Below, in pieces: positions 7,873-14,237 of a DNA stretch of 64,000 bases. The DNA lies in assembly GCF_014596565.1 (NCBI RefSeq), contig NZ_NOIN01000001.1, forward strand, positions 496,001 to 560,000. The letters run 5' to 3'. Under the pieces are notes generated by a model. It saw nothing but the letters and a program-made list of their open reading frames with translations. It ran no database searches and was not told the DNA's origin. How positions within the stretch are numbered: the stretch's first letter is position 1; each line of letters starts with the position of its first letter. This DNA is from Pseudomonas sp. PSB18 (GTDB taxonomy: Bacteria > Pseudomonadota > Gammaproteobacteria > Pseudomonadales > Pseudomonadaceae). A program made the translations under genes and the position numbers.

Positions 7873-8211
7873 ATGCACAACGAAACGCTCAAAGATGCCT
7901 TTGACGAGTTGTTTCAATACCAGGCCGAACGTCCGGCCATACGCAAAGCAGGCGTCGAAGCGCTGGTTCGCTTGTTGCCAGTCGCTCAGCGCAACTCCGG
8001 TCAAAGCGGGGTAGTCGGCCGCTTTCTGCTCGGTCTGTACAACGGCCCGGCACATCCATTTGACCTGACCGAGCTGCGCCGTCTCGACGCGGGCCTGTTC
8101 GACGACTGCATTGCTGTCCTTCGACTGGATAACAACCCCGAGCAGGAAGTTCATACCTACTTTCCCGATGGCGACGCGATTTGGCAGGGCCTGCGTAGGG
8201 CTTGGGTATGA
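7873..8211 (+). CDS. Hypothetical phage protein (DUF7673-like)
   Basis: A 112-residue protein with a helical N-terminus (ETLKDAFDELFQYQ) and LDAGLFDDCIAVLRLDNNPEQEVHTYF in two adjoining stretches in the second half. This arrangement is familiar from a family of small conserved phage and plasmid proteins of unknown function (I believe DUF7673). Its leader has the first of three CGGCAA hairpins and a strong AGGAG. Its stop overlaps the next start (ATGA). Confidence 0.6.
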   Translation: MHNETLKDAFDELFQYQAERPAIRKAGVEALVRLLPVAQRNSGQSGVVGRFLLGLYNGPAHPFDLTELRRLDAGLFDDCIAVLRLDNNPEQEVHTYFPDGDAIWQGLRRAWV

Positions 8212-8414
8212 AGTGGGCGCCGAAACGCAACAGAGACGGACAGATTCAGCAGAACTGCTGGATCACCGACAGCGGTTACACCGTGGCTGAGTGCCGGTTG
8301 CCAGAAGCGCGCTACCCGATCACACGCCCAGGCGGCGAACTGCCTTTCGCGTATGCGAAGGACCGGGACGAAGTCATAGCGATCATCAAGAGAGACCAGG
8401 CCAGAACGGCCTGA
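8208..8414 (+). CDS. Hypothetical small phage protein
   Basis: A 68-residue basic protein (MKWAPKRNRDGQIQQNCWIT onward) with DSGYTVAECRLPEARYPITR in the centre. The ATG overlaps the preceding stop, so it is translationally coupled. The pattern of a target sequence repeatedly interrupted by aromatic residues recalls small phage proteins that wrap beta strands, but no function can be given. Confidence 0.5.
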   Translation: MKWAPKRNRDGQIQQNCWITDSGYTVAECRLPEARYPITRPGGELPFAYAKDRDEVIAIIKRDQARTA

Positions 8415-8420
8415 AAAGAC

Positions 8421-8471
8421 GGTGTCGAGGAGCGGCAACTCCTCGACACCCACCACCATAGGAGAAGCACC
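8421..8471 (+). promoter_or_regulatory. CGGCAA-loop hairpin plus shared ribosome binding segment, copy 2
   Basis: GGTGTCGAGGAG-CGGCAA-CTCCTCGACACC (8421-8450) is a perfect 12-bp stem with the same 6-base loop as copies 1 and 3. AGGAGAAGCACCATGCA follows, with the hairpin ending 21 bases before the ATG at 8472. No T-run follows, so it is not an intrinsic terminator. Confidence 0.75.
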
Positions 8472-8735
8472 ATGCAAGTGAATCAAACCCAAGGTAGCGC
8501 CGCAGAGGCTACCACAACCCGGTTGCAGATCGGCGACACGGTCAGCTACGTGGCAATCAGCGGCGGCGGTCGCAGCTATCGCTTCAGTGCCCGCAAAGCG
8601 GTGATCGAAGAGATCAACGGCGAAGTAGCCACGTTGCGTAGCGCCAATGGACGTACCACCACCCAGCCGCTTAACAAGTTAACACCGGACGGCCAGCCCA
8701 ACGCCCTGACGCGCATGCTCATGGTAGGGCAGTAA
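8472..8735 (+). CDS. Hypothetical small phage protein with SH3-like beta barrel character
   Basis: An 87-residue protein. From residue 17 on it alternates short strands (RLQIGDTVSYVAISGGGRSY, KAVIEEINGEVATLRSANG), the pattern of a small KOW/SH3-like barrel as found in nucleic-acid-binding phage proteins. No name can be supported. It follows hairpin copy 2. Confidence 0.55.
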   Translation: MQVNQTQGSAAEATTTRLQIGDTVSYVAISGGGRSYRFSARKAVIEEINGEVATLRSANGRTTTQPLNKLTPDGQPNALTRMLMVGQ

Positions 8736-8737
8736 TT

Positions 8738-8950
8738 ATGTCTGTCAGCCCAGCGAGGACACGGCCAGCCATGGCAAGTCAACGGCTCGATCTGCCCAGT
8801 CGCTGCGATATCTGTGGCAAAGCTCGCTCCACACGCAAGCACCAGGCCTGTAGCCGTATTCGCCAGATGCGCAAATCGCAGGAGTGGGCCGCTTTTATGG
8901 CCGAGCGGGAAGCGGTCAAACAAAACAAAACGCGTCGATACGCACGCTGA
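8738..8950 (+). CDS. Small cysteine-containing phage protein
   Basis: A 70-residue basic protein with SRCDICGKARSTRKHQACSR: two CxxC/HxxxC-like pairs suggest one bound zinc. It starts 2 bases after the previous stop (an internal ATG at 8771 is the alternative) and ends in a run of basic residues. A nucleic-acid-binding role is plausible from charge only. Confidence 0.5.
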   Translation: MSVSPARTRPAMASQRLDLPSRCDICGKARSTRKHQACSRIRQMRKSQEWAAFMAEREAVKQNKTRRYAR

Positions 8951-8972
8951 TAATCAGATTTAGGCGGAACGC

Positions 8973-9013
8973 GGGGAGCGGCAACTCCCCCACCGCTTAC
9001 GAGGAGAAGCACC
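8973..9013 (+). promoter_or_regulatory. CGGCAA-loop hairpin plus shared ribosome binding segment, copy 3
   Basis: GGGGAG-CGGCAA-CTCCCC (8973-8990) has a third stem sequence with the same loop; outer GCG/CGC bases (8971-8973 and 8994-8996) could extend it past a bulge. AGGAGAAGCACCATGCA follows at 9002-9018 with the ATG at 9014. Confidence 0.7.
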
Positions 9014-9559
9014 ATGCAAGCACAGATGCCCCGTGGAGGCGACGCTAGGGTCCAGGCCAAGCTACGCAAAATGATGGCCCTCGCAGAGCGTGGCGAAGGC
9101 GGCGAAAAGGATAATGCGCAACGGATGCTGGAAAAGCTGTTGGCGCGTCACGGCTTGACCATCGACGACTTGAACGACGAGTGTCGCGAAATCCGTTGGT
9201 TTCCGATTTTGAACGTGTACGAGCGTAAGCTCGCGGCGCAAATCATGTCCAAGGTCTGCGACTCATGCACTCCCGGTCTGTATTCCAGCAAGAGCCGGCC
9301 AAAGAAGATCGGAGTGGAAGTTACACCGGCAGAAGCCATTGAATTCGAACTTCACTACGACGCCTTGCGAAACGCACTGGCCGCGCACTTCAGCGAGGCC
9401 TTCTCCGCATTTGTGCAGGCAAACCGGTTATTTCCTGCAACCCCATCAGACTGTAGGGACATAGAGCTGAGCGAGAGCGAAATGCGGGTCGTCGCCATGG
9501 CCTCAGCAATAAAACCTACATCTGTCCGCCCCCGCCTTGAGCGGAAGGGGAATGTATGA
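9014..9559 (+). CDS. DUF2786 domain protein
   Basis: A 181-residue protein. Residues 13-55 (KLRKMMALAERGEGGEKDNA, then QRMLEKLLARHGLTIDDL) match the DUF2786 helix pair: a first helix ending in LA, a linker, then a helix ending LLxxHGL. The family is common in phages and plasmids and has no proven function. The rest (from residue 60) is the usual associated alpha/beta part. Its leader is hairpin copy 3. The last codons overlap the next ATG. Confidence 0.75.
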   Translation: MQAQMPRGGDARVQAKLRKMMALAERGEGGEKDNAQRMLEKLLARHGLTIDDLNDECREIRWFPILNVYERKLAAQIMSKVCDSCTPGLYSSKSRPKKIGVEVTPAEAIEFELHYDALRNALAAHFSEAFSAFVQANRLFPATPSDCRDIELSESEMRVVAMASAIKPTSVRPRLERKGNV

Positions 9560-9807
9560 CAGTCCTCCTGCTTTTGTACCTATGCAGCGACGCAACTCGT
9601 ACTGACTGCCAGGTTCTGCCGGCTGAAAGCTGGCATGGGCCGGATGCCTACGAGCAATGCGTTGGCGCGTTGCGAGGACTTACCCAGGCACTGAGCGCAA
9701 CGAATCGGAACAGGCACAGGTTCCTTTGCGAGATTCAGGCGGATGAGGCAGAACCTGCAGGACGTGCCGGCCGGCCAACATTCATTCATCAATCGTTTCG
9801 GATGTGA
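9556..9807 (+). CDS. Hypothetical small protein with hydrophobic N-terminus
   Basis: An 83-residue protein; the ATG overlaps the DUF2786 stop by ATGA. The first 10 residues are hydrophobic (TVLLLLYLCS) and three further cysteines follow, so an exported or membrane-attached small protein is possible. No family recognised. It could also be a chance frame kept open between two real genes. Confidence 0.4.
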   Translation: MTVLLLLYLCSDATRTDCQVLPAESWHGPDAYEQCVGALRGLTQALSATNRNRHRFLCEIQADEAEPAGRAGRPTFIHQSFRM

Positions 9808-9815
9808 GGGACATC

Positions 9816-10091
9816 ATGAACACAGCCTTTATCCTGATGGCCCAGTACGACGGCCAGGCGATTATCTCGCTGGAGCAGGTTTGCAGGGACTACTTCACGC
9901 ACCTGACGCCTGACATGTTTCAACGCAAGGTGATGAGCGGTCAGATCAAGATCCCCATCACCCGCCTCGAACGCAGCCAGAAGTCGGCCAAGGGGATCCA
10001 TATCACCGACCTGGCTGCGTATCTCGACCTACAGCGCGCAGCCGCGGTAAAAGAGAACAGCCAGCTCAACGGGTTAAAACACGCCTTTTGA
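9816..10091 (+). CDS. Pyocin activator protein PrtN-like transcription factor
   Basis: A 91-residue protein starting MNTAFILMAQYDGQAIISLE. FILMAQYDGQAII, EQVCRDYFTHLTPDMFQRKV and an ITDLAAYLDLQRA segment are the hallmarks of the PrtN family, whose founder activates pyocin genes in P. aeruginosa after DNA damage. GAGGGAC sits before the ATG at 9816. The 3' end overlaps the convergent integrase gene by 26 bases. Here it may boost prophage genes after SOS induction; the target sites were not located. Confidence 0.8.
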   Translation: MNTAFILMAQYDGQAIISLEQVCRDYFTHLTPDMFQRKVMSGQIKIPITRLERSQKSAKGIHITDLAAYLDLQRAAAVKENSQLNGLKHAF

Positions 10092-11217
10092 GCCACTTCA
10101 TTGATGCGGCGCCCAGTTGGACGGGCGCCCTCAATATTTCTTCGTACCATTCCCACTTCACATAGCGATCACCCTTGCCACGCAGATGGGTGTAGCGCCT
10201 CAGCGAATTCCAGTCTCGGTGCCCCGAAACGCTCGCCACCCGGGGGATGTCCCAGTCCATTTCGAACAGACGGCTTACCCCTTCGTGACGGAGGTCATGA
10301 AAGTGCAGATCCTTGATCGCAAGGATTTTGCAGGCCTTCGCCCAGGATGTTGAGATTGATTCAGGACTGTAGGGGAAAATATCTTCGCCGGCACGGGGCA
10401 TGGTCTGGAGGATCTTCCAGGCCTCGTCGGGCAGGTAGCACCAGACGTCGTTGCCGATCTTCTGGCCTGGGTTCTTCATGTCGCGTACCAACACTCGCTG
10501 GCCGGGTTCGTCGAGGTCGTCCCAGCGTATCCGCGTGATTTCGTCGAGACGGCGCGTCGAGAACAGGGCGAAGCCCACCACTTTCATCATGTTGATGATG
10601 CTTCGGCGCCGGGCCTGCATTTCCTGATAATGCTCCATGAGTTTCCCCAGCTCGTCGAGGGTAGGACGCCGGTCACGCTCTCGGCTTTTCAAGTTGTAGC
10701 CGAGCTTGCGCAGTACGCGCCGTGCGCCCCCCATCGCCAGAGGATCAAGTTGGTAACCCCACGCGTCCTTGCCGATGGAAAGCACCGCGCCGAGGTGGGC
10801 CAAGTCGTTGCCGGCGGTCTGCGCCTGGACGCCCCCACCTTCCGGACTCATCCGCCACAGTGCGTAATCGACCAGGCATTGAGTATTGATCTGGGTATCG
10901 GCCAGCTTGCCCATGTACGTTTCGCCAATTGCTGTGAGGGTTGCACGCTTGGTTTTTCCCAGCGGCCGGGCTTTCTCAACCTCGATCAGGTACTGGTCAA
11001 TCATTTCTTTGAGCGTGGCGCTTTTGCGGTTCGCCCGTTCAATCGCACCTGGCTCGTCCAATTCAGACTCACGCTTGCGCGCCCAGGCCTGCGCCGCCTG
11101 TTTTCGGGCGAAGGTCTGGCTCTCTTGATAGACTTGCATTCCGTTGCGCTTGATGCGGATCTGAGCCGTGTAGGTAACAGACCCATCCGCCAGTTTTCGT
11201 GCCCTGATTGTTGCCAT
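10066..11217 (-). CDS. Tyrosine site-specific integrase of a dusA-type element
   Basis: A 383-residue recombinase from MATIRARKLADGSVTYTAQI. It has an N-terminal arm-binding beta domain, a SAM-like core-binding domain (residues about 55-150), and a catalytic domain with R (TRRLDEITRIRW), HDLRHEG, SGHRDWNSLRRYTHL and a following tyrosine near YVKWEWYEE. A further-upstream start at 11262 would run through an inverted repeat and is not favoured. The gene reads away from dusA with its promoter side next to the junction, as usual for dusA-directed integrases. Its 3' end overlaps prtN. Confidence 0.9.
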   Translation of the reverse strand: MATIRARKLADGSVTYTAQIRIKRNGMQVYQESQTFARKQAAQAWARKRESELDEPGAIERANRKSATLKEMIDQYLIEVEKARPLGKTKRATLTAIGETYMGKLADTQINTQCLVDYALWRMSPEGGGVQAQTAGNDLAHLGAVLSIGKDAWGYQLDPLAMGGARRVLRKLGYNLKSRERDRRPTLDELGKLMEHYQEMQARRRSIINMMKVVGFALFSTRRLDEITRIRWDDLDEPGQRVLVRDMKNPGQKIGNDVWCYLPDEAWKILQTMPRAGEDIFPYSPESISTSWAKACKILAIKDLHFHDLRHEGVSRLFEMDWDIPRVASVSGHRDWNSLRRYTHLRGKGDRYVKWEWYEEILRAPVQLGAASMKWLKRRVLTR

Positions 11218-11221
11218 ATCG

Positions 11222-11262
11222 AAAGTGGTACGCGTCAGTTTCAAAGTGGTACATCGTACCAC
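11222..11262. promoter_or_regulatory. Inverted and direct repeats upstream of the integrase
   Basis: GTGGTAC-ATC-GTACCAC (11246-11262) is a perfect inverted repeat. AAAGTGGTAC occurs at 11222-11231 and again at 11243-11252, 21 bases apart. Spacing of about two helical turns and the position between integrase and attachment junction suit arm-type sites for integrase or a directionality factor, or an operator over the integrase promoter. Confidence 0.55.
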
Positions 11263-11400
11263 CGAGATCTAAAAAACGCCTGAAAACGCCCGAAATCACG
11301 CCAAGAACACGTTGAGTAAAATGCTAGTAAAACAGAGCTTTAGCCCAGTAAATACGCGGCCTACGCTGTCTCGGCGCTTCAGTGTTGCACCCATGATGGA
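11263..11400. other. Prophage/dusA junction (attachment site region)
   Basis: The homology of dusA to its family begins at about 11375 (SRRFSVAPMMDWTD), while the bases before it read like element sequence, so recombination took place in this stretch. CCATGATGG (11391-11399) inside the conserved codons is a small palindrome of the sort used as crossover core. The exact core cannot be set without the other junction. Confidence 0.5.
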
Positions 11401-12331
11401 TTGGACAGACGCCCACTGCCGCTACTTCCTGCGCATCCTCTCCAAAAACGCGCTCCTCTACACCGAGATGGTCACCACCGGCGCCCTGCTCAACGGCGAC
11501 CATGAGCGCTTCCTGCGCCATCACGAAACCGAACACCCCCTGGCGCTCCAGTTGGGCGGCAGTGTCCCGGGGGATCTGGCCGCCTGCGCGAAGATGGCCC
11601 AGGAGCATGGCTACGACGAGGTCAACCTCAATGTCGGTTGCCCAAGCGATCGGGTGCAGAACAACATGATCGGCGCCTGCCTGATGGGGCATCCGGGGTT
11701 GGTGGCCGATTGTGTGAAGGCGATGCGTGATGCGGTGTCGATCCCGGTGACGGTCAAGCATCGGATCGGGATCAACGGGCGAGACAGCTATGAGCAACTG
11801 TGTGAGTTCGTTGGCACGGTGCGCGAGGCCGGTTGCACAAGTTTTACCGTGCATGCGCGGATCGCGATCCTGGAGGGGCTGTCGCCAAAGGAGAATCGTG
11901 ATATCCCGCCCCTGCGCTATGACGTGGTGGCGCGGTTGAAGGCGGATTTTCCGGAGCTGGAAATCGTGCTCAACGGCGGGATCAAGACACTTGAGGCGTG
12001 CCATGAGCATCTGCAGACCTTCGACGGCGTGATGCTGGGGCGCGAGGCGTACCATAACCCCTATCTGCTGGCCGAGGTCGATCAACAGCTGTTCGGCAGT
12101 ACCGCGCCGGTCATCACCCGGGCCGAGGCGCTGGCACAACTGCGCCCCTATATTGCCAATCACCTGGCCGCTGGTGGGGCGATGCACCATATCACCCGTC
12201 ATGTGTTGGGCCTGGGCACTGGTTTTCCAGGAGCGCGACGGTTTCGGCAGTTGTTGTCGGTGGACATTCACAAGACCAAGGATCCGTTGGCGCTGTTGGA
12301 CCAGGCGGGGCAGTTGCTGGAGGGGCGTTAA
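11321..12331 (+). CDS. dusA: tRNA-dihydrouridine synthase A (5' end supplied by the prophage)
   Basis: A flavoenzyme that reduces U20/U20a in tRNA. FSVAPMMDWTDAHCRYF, the catalytic cysteine in NLNVGCPSDRVQ, VKHRIGI and LNGGI are the family signatures, and the 336-residue length is normal. The first 15 or so residues (MLVKQSFSPVNTRPT) are not like other Pseudomonas DusA starts and probably come from the element, so the gene now uses a start and promoter provided by the prophage side. A TTG at 11312 is an alternative start. The enzyme core is complete. Confidence 0.92.
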   Translation: MLVKQSFSPVNTRPTLSRRFSVAPMMDWTDAHCRYFLRILSKNALLYTEMVTTGALLNGDHERFLRHHETEHPLALQLGGSVPGDLAACAKMAQEHGYDEVNLNVGCPSDRVQNNMIGACLMGHPGLVADCVKAMRDAVSIPVTVKHRIGINGRDSYEQLCEFVGTVREAGCTSFTVHARIAILEGLSPKENRDIPPLRYDVVARLKADFPELEIVLNGGIKTLEACHEHLQTFDGVMLGREAYHNPYLLAEVDQQLFGSTAPVITRAEALAQLRPYIANHLAAGGAMHHITRHVLGLGTGFPGARRFRQLLSVDIHKTKDPLALLDQAGQLLEGR

Positions 12332-12500
12332 TACGCGCATCTGAGGCAAGCATCGTCCCTAGGTGAAAATTCGCTGAGCTGCAGTTGCATTCAATCGTGC
12401 GATCGGGCTCGCGTGAGGATATTGGATCCATATCGCTCGCGCCTCGCTTCAACAGTATGTAACACTGTTGTGCCATCACCGTTCAGGGACGAATATCGCC
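12332..12500. other. Spacer between dusA and the helicase pair, with a dyad
   Basis: A 169-base spacer without a gene. GATATTGGATCCATATC (12418-12434) is an almost perfect palindrome with one unpaired base and could be an operator for the following operon. No clear promoter hexamers were picked out. Confidence 0.35.
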
Positions 12501-14237
12501 ATGCAAGGGCAGCATCCGCTTATTAAAAAGCTTTTTAAATTTATCTATGCCGAGCGCGATGCGAACCTTCAGCAACTTTTGCAAACCTGGCAGCGCCCCT
12601 TGCATGAGAAGCTTGAAAAGGGTTTGACTCAGGGCTTCACGCACCTAGAAAGAGCCGACAAAACTACTTGTCTTTGGGCGCACCTTGATAAGAGCGAATC
12701 ACGCTTTCGTGAAGGGGATATGCTGCGTTTGCACCTTGGCGATCCGTCTACCGGGCTGTTGTGCGCCAGGATGACCTTTGAACGCGAAGAAGAAGGGCGA
12801 TGGCTGCTGAGCGAGAAACTGGCTAATACGGTATGGGACAACTACCAGGGCGGACCTTGCTATGCGGATATGGACGCGCTGGATCTGACGCCCCGCTATG
12901 AAAAGACCCTGGAAGATATTGCAGATTCAATCAATACCGACAACCTGATTATCCCGCTGCTCGGCGATGCGCCAGCCATCACGTTCAACGACGCGGACCT
13001 GGATTACGCTGAACGTTTCGCCATCCAAAACAAGTGTAACGAACATCAAGCCCGGGCTGTCGCCATGGCCTTTGCCGCTGAGCAAATTGCTTGCATCCAA
13101 GGCCCACCCGGGACCGGCAAGACCCGCGCACTCGCGCTTATTGCCCAGCTACTGGTCGAGCGTCAGGAACGGGTATTTGTCACCTCTCACACGCACATGG
13201 CTATCAACAATGCCCTTGCAAAGATTGCCGAGCGCAACATACCAACGGTGAAGATTGGTGGCCGTCCTGAGGATGTAAGCAAAACCGTTGACTGGGCAAA
13301 AACACCCGCCGATTGGGAGAACCTGCCTGCGGACGGCAGCGGCTATGTCATTGGCGCGACTCCGTTCGCCACCTGCAGCCAGCTTGAACATTTCAAATTC
13401 GACACGGTGATCTTTGACGAAGCCAGTCAGATTACCCTCCCCCTCGCGCTGATGGCCATGCGCAAAGGTAGACGCTTTATCTTCATTGGAGACCAGAAAC
13501 AACTGCCGCCGGTGCTGTTGTCCCAGTCGGTCCTTTCTGGCGAATCGATGTCGATCTTTGGCCGTCTTACCTCACAAACAGCCGACCACACGGTCATGCT
13601 TGAAGAAACCTACCGGATGAATCAATGGTTGACCGAATGGCCGAGCCATAATTACTACGAAGGCAAGTTACGTGCGGCGGGCCCCAATAAAGACCGACGC
13701 TTCAACTACGTTGAGGTCGAGTCCCCGATGGATCGCGTCTTTGATCCAGAGGCAAGCGCCATATTTATTCCCACGACTGACAGAACGGCAAAAACCCGAA
13801 ACTTTCGGGATGCTCAGCATGTACTTGAACTCTGCAAAGTCGCCCATGCCATGGGTGTCGCCCCGGCAGATATCGGTATTGTCACACCTTACCGGGCTCA
13901 GGGCCGGGCGATTCGAACGTTATTGACTCGACATTTTGGACGCGAACTCGCCCAAACCATCGTCGCAGATACCGTTGAACGCATGCAGGGGCAGGAACGC
14001 GAACTTATCATCGTGTCATTGGCCAGCGGCGATGAGGCATTCCTCGGTGCTGTCGCAGAGTTTTTCTTCCAGCCTGAGCGACTGAACGTTTCCATCACCC
14101 GGGCGATGACCAAATTGATCATTATCGGGCCTGAGCTGGCCCAGGGGATTGAGTGCAGTAACAACGTTACGCAGCTATGGGCCGATGAGTATTTGAGTCT
14201 GATCAGTCGATGCCGCAAAGTGGTACTGCCCCTATGA
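12501..14237 (+). CDS. SF1B helicase, UPF1/DNA2-like (AAA_11/AAA_12)
   Basis: A 578-residue protein. Walker A is IQGPPGTGKTRAL (about residue 200), Walker B is VIFDEASQITLP (about 303), followed by GDQKQLPPVLL, EETYRMN, IVTPYRAQ, ERMQGQERELIIVSL and LNVSITRAMTKL, the full motif series of the UPF1/DNA2 group of SF1 helicases. The first 150 residues look like the oligonucleotide-binding lead-in found in that group; no nuclease domain is visible. ATG at 12501 follows AGGGACG; an upstream TTG at 12468 is less likely. It is coupled to the next helicase. Not a usual neighbour of dusA or tal. Confidence 0.85.
   Translation: MQGQHPLIKKLFKFIYAERDANLQQLLQTWQRPLHEKLEKGLTQGFTHLERADKTTCLWAHLDKSESRFREGDMLRLHLGDPSTGLLCARMTFEREEEGRWLLSEKLANTVWDNYQGGPCYADMDALDLTPRYEKTLEDIADSINTDNLIIPLLGDAPAITFNDADLDYAERFAIQNKCNEHQARAVAMAFAAEQIACIQGPPGTGKTRALALIAQLLVERQERVFVTSHTHMAINNALAKIAERNIPTVKIGGRPEDVSKTVDWAKTPADWENLPADGSGYVIGATPFATCSQLEHFKFDTVIFDEASQITLPLALMAMRKGRRFIFIGDQKQLPPVLLSQSVLSGESMSIFGRLTSQTADHTVMLEETYRMNQWLTEWPSHNYYEGKLRAAGPNKDRRFNYVEVESPMDRVFDPEASAIFIPTTDRTAKTRNFRDAQHVLELCKVAHAMGVAPADIGIVTPYRAQGRAIRTLLTRHFGRELAQTIVADTVERMQGQERELIIVSLASGDEAFLGAVAEFFFQPERLNVSITRAMTKLIIIGPELAQGIECSNNVTQLWADEYLSLISRCRKVVLPL

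Larger units (their letters stand above)
1..11320. mobile_element. P2-like prophage (immunity/replication end) integrated at dusA; left end outside window
   Basis: The segment has a late-control D gene remnant at its left edge, a repressor/early-gene switch, an Ogr/Delta activator, a primase-helicase, a PrtN-like activator and a tyrosine integrase that abuts dusA. This set is typical of P2-related Pseudomonas prophages. Integration into the 5' end of dusA is a known habit of one integrase group (dusA-associated integrative elements). Capsid and tail genes are not in the window, so the second attachment site cannot be seen. No REP dyads occur in this segment, although they are frequent beyond 17.4 kb. 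Completeness and inducibility cannot be judged from this part alone. Confidence 0.85.

Noticed and set aside
8421..8450. The 12-bp hairpin as an intrinsic terminator
   Set aside because: No T-run follows; a ribosome binding site follows instead, and two other copies have the same placement.
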